A stretch of 64,000 nucleotides of DNA from Hyparrhenia diplandra (Eukaryota; Streptophyta; Magnoliopsida; Poales; Poaceae): the NCBI GenBank assembly GCA_015847255.1, contig JADLZK010006520.1:124001-188000 (forward strand), given 5' to 3'. The stretch's first letter is position 1, and every line of letters begins with the position of its first letter. The notes beneath the pieces are model-generated. The model saw only the letters and a list, made by a program, of their open reading frames with translations. It did no database searches and was not told where the DNA came from. Position numbers and translations under genes: made by a program. Of the stretch, positions 1 to 12,457 are shown in pieces.

Positions 1-2780
1 TAACACACTTACACGTAATGTCCCCGACTCACTTGTTTGTATTCTTGGTCGCGAATACTTTCCTCCCGTGATGCCTTTCCCGGCTATCCTACCCGTATGG
101 CGTGAATCGCGTTTACCAATCCCTCTACGTACTTTTAGCCACTCTTGACAACACTTTCGGCGACTTCTTTAGTATTGTAACCCTCAATCATGGAGCCCTC
201 TGGATATGCTCAATTATGCACGAATCGAGTTAGAATCGACATGAATCGCTCAATGCACCACATTTCATGCAAGTAGCAAAGGGCCCAGTGCCTCTATCGA
301 TGAACCATGTGAAGCATGAGATGTGGCATTATATCGAAATAAGCGGGGAGGCATACATATCTCTAGCTGGTTTTGGGTCTCCACCGCGAAATCATGTAGT
401 TCGGCAAGCTCTTTCATTAATCGTCTTACGGGATATCTTGAAAAGAAGTAGCACATGCAGTGATGGCCATTTTCAAGAACTCGGCTTTATAACCACGATC
501 ACAATAGGTAGGAACACCGTCGGCATTACATGACAATCATGAGCCTTGCGGTGTGTTATTGATGGTCCTTCATGGACACTAGCTTCTTGATGTTTGAAAA
601 CCCGGTCGGAACTTTGATCGCCTTTAGGTAAGCGCATATAGCCCTTCTCTCTTCTAGGGTCATGTTGAAGCTAGGCGCGGGTAGGGTGTATTTTCCATTC
701 TCCTGAAGTACAGGGTGAAGCTCGGGCTTCACATTTAGCTGCACCATGTCTTTTCGTGAATTTAGACCATCCTTCGACTTATTCGTGTCCATCAACGAGA
801 CCCATGGTACTTTGAAAGACATTCTTCTTCAAGTGCATAGAATCAATTGCATGGGGAACCTCGAACTCGGCCAATATTCGAGATTGAAAAGAAGATGGAT
901 TGTTTCTTGAAAGGTACGCCGATAGGAGGTGTGCCGATCTCTGTTTCGTCCCATCTAGATTCTTCTTTCCGTAGACAATGTGCAAGTTTTTGACCATTAC
1001 GAACACATGTTGTCCATACCGGCGTCTCTCCAGGAGGGTCTTGATCTCTACGGTGTTGTTGAACTAGTGTTTGTATTTCACGCTTCGGTACTTGTGATTT
1101 GTCTTTAAGTGGCGTTGATTGCCCAAGTAAACCACCTTTTTGGATGCATTTAGATACACCCATATAGTACCATCCAAGCGAGACCACGCATCCGGTCTTC
1201 CCTTTGATCCGTCGGACAAAGCAAACATCGCGGGGACGGTCGTTGATAGAAACAATGATTATGGCTCGACATAAGAACTCCTCCTTTCGAACGCATCGTA
1301 CATCGGCACCCCTTCCTTCCATAGTTTATAGAATTCTTGCAAACACGGGCTCAATAAACACGCGTCAATGTCAATGCCCGGTTGTTTCGGACTGAGATGA
1401 GAACGGTAAGGAAAAGGTACTTTCGCGGTGGCACAACCACATTGGGATGTTGTACATGGTCAAGATCAGCGGCCAAGTGCTATGGTCAGTCATCCTCTCA
1501 TTGAAGGGATTCACTCCATCGATTGCTTAACCCAAACCGTACATTCCTCGGGTCTTGGCGAAGTCTTTGTGATTATTATCAAAGTTTTGCCACCGAAAGT
1601 ACCATCGGTAGGGTGTGCAATTTTATCATCATCTATCTTGCGCCTTCGTCTTGCCACCATGTCATCATTGCGGCTTCTTTGGGGTTTAGGAAGATTCGCT
1701 GAAGCGGTCGGTCTTTGGCGGGTACCACATTACCAAGGCGGGAACTCTTCTCCGCGCCGGATCAATTCCTAATGGAGTGTCCTTTTCGAGATTAGAATCT
1801 GACCGGCTTTTTCCAACCCTTCTTCCTCTTGTTTCCAATAGAGGTCTCGTCCCGTTGTATAGATTGTTGTTCTTGTACCGACTAGCTCCACACCTAGGAC
1901 ATTTATCTAGCCCCTTGAAGCGTGTCACCACGAAAAAGGATGCAATGGTTCGGGCATGCATGGATCTTTTCCACACTCATTGTTAATGGACTTATAACCT
2001 TTTTGCTTGGTAGGTATTGATCGGTAATGCGAGTTTGGTTGTGGCGGCAACCATGACAAGAGACACAACGGATCATTGAAACTACGGTCCGACCAACCAT
2101 ACTTAGCCTTCAAGATCAATAGCTCAAGCGCCAAAACGTAGTAGCGCCCGGTGTCTCGGACAACCTTTTTCAACACCATACGGTTTCCTTCGATCTTCGC
2201 TCTCACTCTCTCTAGGTTCTCTATACCTTTCACGCTCTTCCCGCAATATTTCTGGTCCAAGGGCATTAAGCATGTCTTCCAAATAATCATCGTCATCTTC
2301 ATCCCTTCACGTGCTACGACATCATCACCTTTGCCCGTACCATCAACGACATTTGTGTCCATACCATGCCAACCATCATCATCGCCGTAGTTGACTATCA
2401 TGCTCGGCGTTCCTTTTATTTTGAAGCTTATCTACATACCGAGAGAAGCGCTCTAGGGTTTCGGGGTCATCTCCTAGATTTTGAAGTCGGCGTCTTCACC
2501 AACATAATTTTCACCGTGATGAATCAGGGCGTGTAATCCGCAACAAATCCTCGTGTAATCAAATGTTGTCCGATGGTCTTCACATCTCTATATGCTATCT
2601 CGTTCTTGCAATCACGCACGGACATATTATTGAATCCTCTTTCAATGTCTTCGCATGATTCTCGGCGGCTTCAATAAATTTATTCACCCGTCCACGAAAA
2701 CCATCCTTCCACCTTAACGTGCCATACATCCGGTCATTCGTACTCCATCCTTTAATACAACAAAAGAAAAAAAAAAACAT
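1..2780 (-). pseudogene. TNP2-like (TNPD) transposase of a CACTA element, frameshifted
   Basis: This is the transposase that cuts and joins CACTA element ends. Read from right to left, the N-terminal transposase-associated domain is seen at 2640-2760 (DRMYGTLRWKDGF...NKFIEAAENHA, then a CPC zinc-like motif). The Transposase_21 core follows, with KAKYGWSDRSFNDPLCLLSW near 2100, the zinc-ribbon-like KCPRCGASRYKNN near 1880, and VPALVMWYPPK near 1720. Further parts are SMHLKKNVFQS near 820, KVPTGFSNIKKLVSM near 590, and a late stretch near 310-380 resembling the family's 'PHLMLHLV' region. The frames shift repeatedly and there are in-frame stops. The N-terminus probably begins after an intron ending near 2759. 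Family assignment is firm; exact exon limits are not. Confidence 0.85.
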
Positions 2781-3289
2781 GAAATGTGTAGTTATTCATA
2801 TATATGAGTACATATGCATGGCAAACCCAAAATGGTTAAAATTAATAAATGCATTAATATCAAAGTTGTAGCACACACTAAAAGGTTATCATTTTAGACA
2901 ATTTTAGAAAAAAAATAACCGCATTTGCCCATCATATGAGAGAGAAAAACTTGTAAGAAATTTAAACTAAGAATTAAAAAAAACACATGTTCATCAACCA
3001 TGAACACAAGAAACCCTACCTATTTTATTACTCCACTAAAATCACATGTAAGAGCCACTAAAAAATGGGTCTAATTCAATACTCTTACTAATCTCCACTA
3101 GCACTTCCAAACCTAAGCTCTACTTTGCTCCATATAAAGCTCAAGCACCATAGAAAGTGAGAGGAAAGTAAAATTTAAATTACTCCACAACTAACCATTA
3201 AAATCGAATTAAGTGGTAGGATTAGCATTTTCTTACCTTTTGAGCCTCCCCACCAAAGGATTTGAGTTGAAAACCTCCCCCTTAGTAGA

Positions 3290-3663
3290 GTAATTTTTTG
3301 GGAGGAGCCCAAGGCCTCCCAACTTTTTTTTGGAGTTTGAGTGGTGTCCCGAGGTGGTGGAAGAAGGGGCTGGTTCGGCCATATCTATACAGACAATTTG
3401 TAGGGGCGGTTCTAGATCGAGCCGCCCCCATCTTTATTATCTGGCAGGGGGGTGGTTCACACCCGGCCCCGCCCCCTCTTGTTCCTTCATTAGGGCGTTG
3501 GATATCGAGCCGCCCCCAATACTGATAGGGTGCGGTTAAGTAACACCGGCCGCCCCCTATTTTGAAGCGGCGGCTGTTAACCGGCACCCCCAACCGCACT
3601 TATTTGTAGGGCGCCTCGAAAAACGAACCACCCCTAATGTAAGCGGGGCGTTCTTCTGTAAGC
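3290..3663. repeat. GC-rich subterminal repeats of the CACTA element
   Basis: Several direct and inverted copies of a GGGGCGG / CCGCCCC motif with short AT spacers occur near 3400-3430, 3445-3475, 3505-3535, 3545-3570 and 3600-3650. In En/Spm elements such subterminal motifs bind the TNPA protein. Their position directly inside the terminal inverted repeat fits that role. Confidence 0.75.
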
Positions 3664-3676
3664 TTTTGTAGTAGTG
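3664..3676 (-). repeat. CACTA terminal inverted repeat (CACTACTACAAAA on the minus strand)
   Basis: A perfect 13-base match to the common grass CACTA terminus. It is followed by the candidate 3-bp target duplication GAT at 3677-3679. Confidence 0.85.
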
Positions 3677-4875
3677 GATGATGTATGAATCTATGTCAAA
3701 TTTCAAAAATCAAATTCATGCATGGTTCGGATCGGGCAAATAAGACCAATATAGGCGACAAGGATGCAAAGAAGGCTGCAAAGACACTAGTAGGCATGGG
3801 TGATACTAGCGCTAATGTTTCCTCCATGCAGCACATTTGCACAAAAAAGACAATTACATTGTTTCTAACGTAAAGCGTGAAAAATAAAGAGCCCTAGGCT
3901 TGCCTCCACGAAAAAAGGTGGCAATCCACTTGATGTTCTAGATGAATTTGAGCAGAGATCATCTAATAAATCTCCTAAATTTTGGCAAAAACCAAAAGCG
4001 AGAATCATGGGGCGTGAGATAATGAAACGATAGCAAAAGATGGCACCACACGGTCGACGACTTGCTCATGGTGTTGTCATGCTTGAGGTAGGTCATAGGC
4101 CACAGTGGTCGAAGCTTGTTAAATGCGGCATGGTCATGTGAGCTAGGTCGGTGGCCATCCATGGAGCCGTTCGGATATGCACCGACAAACATACCATGGA
4201 TCCCAAAAAGAGCGCACCATGGTGGCGCCAAAGTGACATTAAAAACAAGAATATGCAATTAAACAATGAAGCAACAATCCTAATCCGAAATTCATTGGAT
4301 CGGGATACCTAATAATCCTAATCCCATTACATCGGATCGGGATCCCTACGAATGCCGGGGTCGAGAACTCCGGTAGGCACCGGTGGGATTTGGTGGGCGG
4401 CGCCAACGGGAGCGTCCCCTCCGCCTCCCCTTCCTACCGGTGGGGAGGGGAGAACATGCCGCTGCCGCCGCTGGTCGGGAAGAAAGGTCGCTACATGTCG
4501 GAGAAGGATCGCGCACCGTCGTGAGTCGAGGGAAAGGGCGGTGGCTTGCGCCCGGCCGGGAAGTACGGGTCGTGCCGCCCCTGGTGGAGGAAGACGGGCG
4601 GCGAGCTAGCCTCGAGCAGCGGAGCAGCGGTTTGTGGGGGCGATGTGGGCTCGTGCGGCGGGCGAGGAGGATAAACCGGCGTCTCCTCTCCCCATGATTT
4701 TTTTTTTGTGAATATTTATTTTATTCGGGAAAAAAATATACACGAGGTGTGGGGGCATGGGTGGGCGGAGGGAAAGCGGACGGAGGCTGCGCCCAGCGCA
4801 TGGGTTGGGCTCGGCGTACGGGTTCGTTGAGTGGGCTCGGGAGTGATTATAAATCAGTACCCGGGGGTAATATAT
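3677..4875. other. Unassigned sequence with a GC-rich patch
   Basis: No protein family was recognised. A short plus-strand frame (3718-3870, HGSDRANKTNIGDKDAKKAAK) and a minus frame (3959-4258) have no family features. The patch at 4340-4700 is rich in CGG and looks like the 5' part of a gene or CpG-rich transposon sequence, but no frame gives a domain. A poly-T run lies at 4699-4708. Confidence 0.4.
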
Positions 4876-4949
4876 AGAATACCTATATATATGTGTATGT
4901 ATGTATGTATGTATGTATATATATATGTATGTATACATACATGTATGTA

Positions 4950-5014
<65 letters not shown>

Positions 5015-5027
5015 GTATATATATATG

Positions 5028-5070
<43 letters not shown>

Positions 5071-5156
5071 ATACATACATACATATATATATATACATAC
5101 ATATACATACATACATATATATATATATACATACATATATATATATATATACATAC

Positions 5157-5187
<31 letters not shown>

Positions 5188-5234
5188 CATACATATATAC
5201 ATATATATATATATACATACATATATATATATAC
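4876..5234. repeat. TA / CATA-GTAT compound microsatellite
   Basis: About 360 bp of TA and CATA/TATG repeats in alternating blocks. The array is partly self-complementary. It yields open frames of up to 173 codons in several frames, all of Tyr/Ile/Met/Val/Cys composition, which are not genes. Confidence 0.95.
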
Positions 5235-8200
5235 TAGTGCTAGGAGTGCGCACTTGCGGCGCTGTGGAAACAATATATCGATAGGTGTGTAATGGCGAGA
5301 GTGCTCGAGACAGTCATAGTTCTTGTTCTTGCATATTGAACTTCTGGTTTGTGATAGAAATTTGGGTGCCACCAAGCATTGGTATTATGCATACATAAAA
5401 AATACAAACCGCGGATCGCTAAGGTCCCAAACGCCGTAGCGCAACTATCATACAAAAGGGCTAAGTCGGGTTTCACCTCAACACATCGGTGTTTTGGGCA
5501 CACCCCAATGCGCATGATGATACATCATTTTGTTCTTGCATAACTTAAATCTAATGAACCACAACAATTGATAAAATCATGCGGGCATGAAATCATTGCA
5601 ACTCCATTTGGTATTCTTTGGGATGGATATGACCAACTTGATACAAAATATAATACATTACAGGATACATTGATCTCGAGTAAGCAAACAATATACCATT
5701 GTCCATATTCATGGGGCATCCCTCACACATGACAACTTGATGCAAAAACAGAATCTTCGGTTTAGGGAGCGTGTTAGGTAGTAGTCGTGAACATGAAGCA
5801 AGTGTCACTAGGCAAAAGCACGAGAATCAAGTCCTTGAAAAACAAATCTAGGGCCCAACTTTCTTACGTTGCATACAAAAAAAAGTAGACCATGAAGCAT
5901 CCCACACCCACATAACTTTGTTGCACAAGTTCACAAATGGAGACGAAACACTTCGGGGATTTTTAGCTCTCTCTTTACCATCTTGCATTGCACGAGCCAT
6001 TTTTCTCAATTACCAAGCAACAGATCTACACGCATAGAACCAAATTAAAAGTATGTTATAAATGGTAGAGAATGTAGGCTGTCATAGCACATTACAATTC
6101 TCGAATTAGTATGTAAATAATTTTCATCTTAACATGTATGATGCATCACCGGGATGATGTAAAACGGTAAAGGCATGTATGCAACAATAGAATTAAATAT
6201 AGCTATTTGTGTTCTCGCGGTGCGTGAAACACAAGATTCTATTTTGCAATGAGAATGCATAACAACACAAACACAAGCAACGAGGGGATTGGCTCACCAA
6301 AATTATCGATTCAGTTGGAAATAAATGGGATAAAAATGGTTTGACTACCTCTAGAGAAGACATGTAACTAACACATGGATACGATATATATGTGAAAAGC
6401 TAATTACAAATATATATTTGGCAATGAGGTTCAACCATATGGCTTTTGCATGTTGTCTGTGAATCTAATTGTCACAAATTGTTTGTAAAAAGGAAAGCCA
6501 CACGAGTAAAACAGATGTCTTAAAATTAAGGACCTAGTGTACGCGGTACGCAAAGCACATAGTTTTCTATGCAACACTGAATATTGTCGGTTCGACAAAT
6601 TTCCATGTATGTAAATCATTATTATGTATGAAGTATAGCAAAATAAACTTATAATAGTCATTGTGCTATTAAACCCACTTCTTCTTTGCTATAGTTAACC
6701 TACCTTGCTACTATTCCATCTCTATACCCTTAAATTGTTTTACGTATTTTGTTTACATCTCTATACCATTAAATTGTTTCCGTATTTTTTATCGAAAAAA
6801 AGAAATTATGTAACCATACTTACTCAGTTAAAAGGCCATCTTGTGTGTCTTTGGCTGCTTGCTGGGTTACCAGGCTGACCGGCGGAGACAAAACAAAAGA
6901 CATTGGACATGAGAAGAAATTTTGCTACGTGTGTAAATAGAGGGCATTCCTTTAATTGAATGGACTTTTTTTTTTTTGTCCCGATTACCTACAGGTCAGC
7001 TATAGGTGAGTCCTTATTTGAATGGATCTCCATTGGACAAAGGTACCGGCAGGTAGAGGTAAAGCGTGCATAGATGTCTACAACTGTGGTGCAAACATAT
7101 TGGAACACACAAAAGTGGCGTAAGCAAACATGCTACTATTTTATATACTGTTGGATAACATATGATAAGAACTGAAAAGCAAAAGTATTACAAATTCGGG
7201 ATGGATGCAAACAAAGGCGTAGAATCGGACAAATTTTAGATCAGTACATAGTTGTTTACATGCATGAAGAAGTGCACCATTGAGTAGATATCAACGTCTT
7301 GCATACCTTCAATATCGTACACCATTCGGATATTGCTTTGTTTCACATCCACTTGACCGAAAGGCAAGCCCGGGGGTGGATTCACTTCAAGCCCGTCCGA
7401 TACGCTCTGCGGGATTCGGGAAGCAAATGGCGCCGCTGCCTCTTCACCGGCAAGATGCCCCGTCCGATGTGGAAACACAATTTTTCTTCATCCGATCCAT
7501 TTTTGTCTACAGTTTTTGTCATGGCTCATATCAATTGTTTAGTTGTTTAAAAAATTCAAGATAACTCACCCCGTTGCCTTTGGATGAAGAAGGCCAACGT
7601 AGAGGTGGAGAATGAGCTCCAAGCAAGGGAACTAGTAGGCCAACAAGGGGCGCACACCGCTGTGGTTGCCAATATCATGAATGAACACGCCATAGTGGCT
7701 GCCAAGCTCAACCAGGATGAGCTGATGAGGCATTTACCAAAGAAGATATGGACATTTTCTTCGGCCTCCTCCCCATCCTTTTATAATCTCCCGCGTAGGT
7801 CTTTGTGTTTGTACCTGGGTGTCCTAGGATGAATCGGGAAAAGGTATAAGACAACAAAATTATTGAGCAATGTTGTACAAGCTTATAGATAGCATGAGTC
7901 ACACAGATATGCAGGACAAAACAAAACCTTTTTAGAGCCATTCAAAAAAACCTTCAAAAAAAGGAAGGATAATGCACTTTACAGTCTAGATTTCGGTGCT
8001 TAAACAAGAAGCTGTGCTTCTCTTGCAACATCTTTTTCAGCCCCACGTAGAACACCGAGAGATCGCGAGCGGCCGAACGCCCGCGATAAACGCCCGTTCA
8101 CCGCCGCGCTCCCACGCCGGTCGGGATCCCCCGTCGGGAAGTCAAGACGATGGCGCGAGCTCACCGTAGCCGCCACCAGGAGGCCCCGCGACGGACCCCA

Positions 8201-8590
8201 GATCTCTGCAACCACCGAACAAAAAACTTTTGTATTTGTTGTTTCTAGAACCACATGAAAAACCATATCTAGCTAAATGGATGTGATAAAAGAGGTGCAC
8301 TTGCCAAGGATGGAGACGAAGGTGAAGGCGAGGTAGACACCTGTGTCGGACCGCTCTCTACTCTTGTTTGGTTCTCAGAAGAGTCTGGAAGTGAGCAGAA
8401 GAGGGGAGAAGAGTAGTACTACAACTATAGTGGAGTATGGGAGAAGGAAGAGGCCGCAGGCTGAGAGAAACAGAGAGAGACAATATGTGTACTAGTAGTA
8501 GTACTCCAAGTAGAAAGTGTTCAGACACCAAGGCCCCATGGGCACGGTAGAGACACCATGGCCCCATGGCCCCATGGTTTTGCATCTTAT
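5235..8590. other. Unassigned AT-rich intergenic DNA, no gene recognised
   Basis: The stretch holds only short open frames. A plus-strand fragment at 7584-7740 (KKANVEVENELQARELV...) is protein-like and helical but I do not recognise it. A GC-richer minus-strand patch at 7340-7480 is equally unassigned. At 8030-8220 another CG-rich patch resembles a 5' gene end. Part of this is probably old transposon sequence. Confidence 0.4.
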
Positions 8591-8692
8591 CTCCATACTA
8601 GTACTTAAAATTTCAAATGTTAACTCCATATACTTCAAATTTTTGAAATTCAACTTTCAAATATTATCCACCAAACGTGACAAAAGTAGTAG

Positions 8693-8920
8693 TACTTGTT
8701 TCAAATTATAGTTCGTTTGACTTTTTACCTCAAGTTTGTCCACTCGTCTTATTCAAAAAATTTGTGCAAAAACAAGTCAAGTTTAAGTCATTCTTAAAGA
8801 ACATTAATAAAGCATGCCACAACAAAAGAAGTGATATTTTGCATAAAATTTTGAATAAGACGAAGTTGTCAAAGTTAGGGTTGAAAAAGTAAAAACGACC
8901 TATAATTTGGAATAGGATTA
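8693..8920. mobile_element. Stowaway-like MITE
   Basis: Inverted ends read tcaaattatagttcgtttgac on the left and the complement of cctataatttgg on the right. Internal subterminal parts (gtccactcgtcttattcaaa / ttgaataagacgaag) are also inverted. TA occurs at both borders. The matching place in the paralogous copy at about 28570 lacks it, so it inserted after the duplication. No coding capacity. Confidence 0.75.
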
Positions 8921-9719
8921 GCAAGAAGAAGAATAAAAAGAGTTTGACACATCATTATTTTACGAAATCGTAGAAAGAAAAATCATCACATTTGGAGTTA
9001 CGATGAGGGAGAAAGACCGTTACAAGTTGTAACCATAGATTAATAAAAAAAAAAAAAGAAAAATTAGGGTTCTTGAGCCCCTGGAGGGTCTCCGACATGG
9101 CGGCACACCGGCGCGCGCGGATGTCACCGGGAGATGAGGCCTCTAGCGACAGGAGGACCACCACCGTGATCCCCGTGAGAACCAAGCGTTCCTATCTTTG
9201 CTAAAGGATGAGCGGGATTAGGGGGTACCAAGTTTGACGCCGACGGTGGCTTTTGTGCACGGGCGGAGCGGGGGGCGACACTCCGGCCGATGAGGACCGG
9301 CCGAGGTTAAATGGACGGGATGGAAAGCATCGAAACGCAGTGTAGACGCTTTTGAAGACCGGGCGATGCAGGGAGGCGGGTCCGAGAGGGGTTGCCGCCG
9401 TGGAGAACGATTGAACGCTGGGCGGCGTGAACCGGCCGCGGACACGGGCAGCGTTCCAAGGCGCCCGCCGGCGGCAGGCATAACCGTCAAGCCGACGAGC
9501 CTCGAGGTGGCAAGGTAAGAAAGAAGGAGAGAGTTCGAACGGGAGGCGGCTAGCTAGCTAGCAACGCCGAGGTGCTCACGGTGGCCATGGTCGCATGGTC
9601 GCGGGCGGCGGTCGTCGCAAACATGAATGAATATAACACGAATTACCACATAATCATCCATCACGCACCAAAAAGTAAGATAGATCACATAATGCAATGC
9701 ATGGGTGCATTGTCATCAT

Positions 9720-10600
9720 CATCAACATATACATAGATTCATGCGAGTCCACTCGCTACTCATGCCCCCCCCGCTTGCACAAACAACCCCCCTACACTGG
9801 GCCGCCGGATCCTACACTCCTCGCCGCGAGCGAGGGGAGGAGTGTCGCCACGCCCTCCACCCACCCACCGTTCATGGCGCCGTCGCGCCCTTCGCGACCG
9901 ATGCCCATCGAGGCGCTGGTTTGGCCGAGGAGGAAGATGCGGCTCACCGCATGGGCACCACCGTGTCGTCGTAAGACCGCCCTTTGCGTCGCGGAGCATT
10001 GTACGCTTCTCGGTCCTCCGGGGAGCCATCATCATCGCCCGTGTCGCGCTCCACCTCCCGCAACACCTCTCGGCATGGTCATCATCGGCGGCGGCGTTCC
10101 GCTGTGAGCGCAAGAGCGTGCACATACCGGAAGCGAGTTCATGCCCCGAGTAGGCAGCTTGTTCCAGCAAGTCGAGCGGCGGCGAAATGGTGCCGCGGCC
10201 TTCCACTTTAACACGCAGACATGCCCGCTTTGAAACATGCCTCCGTGTTGCCAAACTTGGCGAGGTCGGTGATGAGACTCGCGCCAAAAATTGGCGCGAG
10301 TAGTACGGGCCCCCAGTTCGTCACCGGTCAAAGACCAGTCCAGCGGGATGCTCCGGCCCCACTATGGCGAGGCGGCACGCCTCTCATGCCCGGACCGGTG
10401 GCCCTTAGATTCATGCGGCCCTCCATAGGATGCTCGCGGCCATGGCGACGCGGAGCACTATGTGCTCAAGCACCCCGCGAAGGTTCTCCATGGCTCGAGG
10501 CGCAGGGCACGCACGCCGGGGAGGATCTTAGCGCTCTTGGTCCGGGGAAATGGAAGATGAACAGTTTCACGCCGATCAAAATTGGTGGGCGAAAATGCGG
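9720..10600 (-). pseudogene. F-box/SEL1-like protein pseudogene, copy 1
   Basis: On the minus strand, pieces in shifting frames resemble the grass F-box proteins that have SEL1-like repeats and a short Cys-rich end. Seen are a 'DLAKFGNTEACFKAGM'-like repeat near 10250, a second repeat-like part (LDLLEQAAYSGHELA) near 10160, and the terminal EECRIR stretch near 9820. The N-terminal F-box should lie near 10400-10560, where only a weak trace is visible. Proteins of this class act as SCF ubiquitin-ligase adaptors. The longest open frames here mix true and shifted frames. Copy 2 lies at 29370-30260. Confidence 0.6.
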
Positions 10601-10679
10601 TTTTTAGTAGTACTAGTATGAGTGGGCGCAGAGAGATGGACGGACCCCTCACCGTGAAACACGCAAGCTAGCGTAATAT

Positions 10680-10812
10680 AGGGCGGCGCCATTACTACCG
10701 ATGCAGCCCTTTCCATATAGTACTAGTATACTAGTATTTTTTTCCGAGACGCGGCCGATCATATCCACACACCTTGCATGCGTATCCTACACACGCCGCC
10801 GCCAACACGGCG
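10680..10812. repeat. Recurrent ~130-bp module, copy a
   Basis: It begins with 'agggcggcgcc...actaccgacgc'-type sequence and ends with 'catatccacac..cttgcatgcgtatcctacac'. Further copies lie near 14290-14440, 16728-16850 and 30478-30605, with a short one at 17880-17950. Here it sits directly upstream of the minus-strand F-box/SEL1-like pseudogene, so it may be part of the family's promoter. That role is inferred. Confidence 0.6.
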
Positions 10813-10829
10813 CAAGACGCCCGCTAACG

Positions 10830-11340
10830 TTCGCGACAAAGGATTTTTTTTGGTCGGCTGGTTCACCACCGATCAAGCGATTGCTTTTTCTCTCACAACA
10901 AATCAGCACCATCCGCCCGGCCCAAAGATTTTTTCTCTCACAACAAATCACCTTGGATTCTAGAACTCGAAAAAAAAACCAATGTAGAAACATGAGTCGC
11001 TTCTAGCATATTTCGAAGTTTCATTTTACCATTTTGCCCCTCGTCCATATTGTAGGAAGTGCGAGAGAATGAAGGACATAAAAGGAACGGGTAAAAAAAA
11101 GAGATGAAATCAGCTACTAGAATCCGGGATCCCAATAGGAAATTTGATTTTATTTAGAGTCCGGATTTTTGAAAATCCATCAGGAATCTAAATTTTAAAA
11201 ATCTAGAATCTAAACTAAAACTTGGACATATTTCAGTTGCATGTCCCTCTGTTCACTCATCATTTCAAAGAACAATCAAACATGCACACAAATTTGGAAA
11301 CATTATAACACATGTATTATACGTAAGTATATCACAACCC
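10830..11340. other. Non-coding spacer with a block shared with 19040-19230
   Basis: Two 'tttctctcacaacaaatc' motifs occur at about 10887 and 10929. The sequence near 11255-11320 (atcatttcaa...aaatttggaaa.attataacacat) matches 19178-19236. No gene is visible. Confidence 0.5.
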
Positions 11341-11815
11341 ACGTTTTAGATTGCGGCGCTATGAAATTGAGGCACTTTTTTTGGTCACTATTGCCGCTAT
11401 AGCGGCTATATGGTAGCGCTATAGCGCTATTTGCAACATAGCGTCAAGATGCGTTCACGCAATAGCGCCGCTACAAAGACGCTATTTGTTTCAAAAAAAA
11501 ATAGGAAATCGTGACAAGTATATAATTATAATCCGATAAGTCATAATTTGATAAGTGATATTGATAACCATATAATAAAGTTCTTATCCTCAAAGCAAAC
11601 AACCATAAAAGCATCAAGTCAAGTACATAAGCAAACAACCATAAAGTTATTGAAATCACTCAATCACTAACAATTGGGTCAATGGATCAATTTGTCAACA
11701 TGGCCACAAATAGCACGGTATGACACTATTTGAGCTTAGCTAGCTTGAATAATAGCACCAAAAAGTGCAATTGCATAGCACGAAGCTTCTCTATCGGCGC
11801 TATAGCGCCTATAAA
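11341..11815. mobile_element. Non-autonomous element with GCTATAGC-type inverted motifs
   Basis: Both ends are built of 'gcggcgctat' and 'gctatagcgcc' motifs in direct and inverted order (11353-11480 and 11795-11815), around an AT-rich core. This arrangement is common in grass hAT-like MITEs. I see no clean target duplication, so borders are approximate. Confidence 0.5.
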
Positions 11816-12058
11816 AACACATCTCAAGATCAAGTTTGTTCGATTATGAAATAAATATCATTAAATTGATTATGATATGTGTATTTTTAATAAATAATTA
11901 ATCGACCATCAAGAGATCGAGGTAGCTATCCATCTCGCATAAGATCGGTCGATCAAACAAATGTTATTATTTATGTTATGAAATAAATATCATTAGATTG
12001 ATTATGAGATGTATTTTTTAATAAATTAATCGAATGTGATCAATAGAGTAGTATTTAA
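11816..12058. repeat. AT-rich spacer with a short internal duplication
   Basis: The phrase 'gaaataaatatcattaaattgattatgatatg' with 'ttaataaataattaatcga' occurs at 11848-11905 and again at 11977-12031. No coding signal. Confidence 0.5.
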
Positions 12059-12457
12059 TACTCCCTAAATGCAGTAAAAATGCAATTCTCGTTTCCCAAG
12101 AAGTCAATGTATTTAAACTACTAAGCAATTATATATTAAAATATATTAATATTTTACTAAGTAATTAGTATCATCGGAAAGATCTTTAAGTCTAGTTTTT
12201 AATAAATTTATTTGGAGATATAAATGTTGCACGTAAAATGTCCATTTTTACTTGACAATCCTTGTTTGACCGTCTGTCTTATTCAAAAAAGTTTTAAATT
12301 TTTTTGTTATTTTGTTATGACTTGTTTTATCGTTAGAGATGCTTTCATAATAATTTATTTATTTTATTAATTGGATAAATATTTAAAATAAGATGAATGA
12401 TTAAACAAGAATTGTAGAGGTCAAAAACGAACTTTTATTTGTGGGACGGAGGGTGTA
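12059..12457. mobile_element. Possible Stowaway/mariner-type MITE
   Basis: The ends read TA-CTCCCT on the left and acggagggtg-TA on the right, a typical Stowaway terminus pattern. Internal 'gtctgtcttattcaa' and 'aaaataagatgaatga' are partly inverted. The ends are diverged and another insertion may be included. Confidence 0.45.

Larger units (their letters stand above)
1..3676 (-). mobile_element. CACTA (En/Spm) transposon, 5' half, running out of the window on the left
   Basis: The right end is a canonical CACTA terminus: TTTTGTAGTAGTG at 3664-3676, the reverse complement of CACTACTACAAAA. Inside it lie GC-rich subterminal repeats (3290-3663), an AT-rich promoter-like stretch (2790-3240) and a TNP2-like transposase read leftward to the window edge. 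The three bases after the terminus (3677-3679, gat) should be the target duplication; the partner end is outside the window. The transposase is broken in many places, so the element is probably dead, though some frameshifts may be sequence error. Confidence 0.85.
8600..10628. repeat. Duplicated segment, copy 1 (paired with 28505-30303)
   Basis: Long stretches match 28505-30303 in the same order and orientation: the flank with 'ccaccaaacgtgacaaaagt', a leader ending in 'agggttcttgagccc', a GC-rich block (9090-9500), the 'gctagctagc' block, and the F-box/SEL1-like pseudogene. It ends at 'gtagtactagtatgagtgg' in both copies. Copy 1 carries an extra MITE at 8693-8920. The duplicated block is about 1.8 kb without that MITE. 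Confidence 0.85.

Noticed and set aside
4606..5375. Open frames of 111-215 codons over the microsatellite
   Set aside because: They consist of Tyr/Ile/Met/Cys/Val/His from TA/CATA repeats and appear in several frames on both strands.
9760..10287. 175-codon minus-strand ORF as an intact gene
   Set aside because: Family-like motifs lie in different frames, so the long frame is a mosaic.
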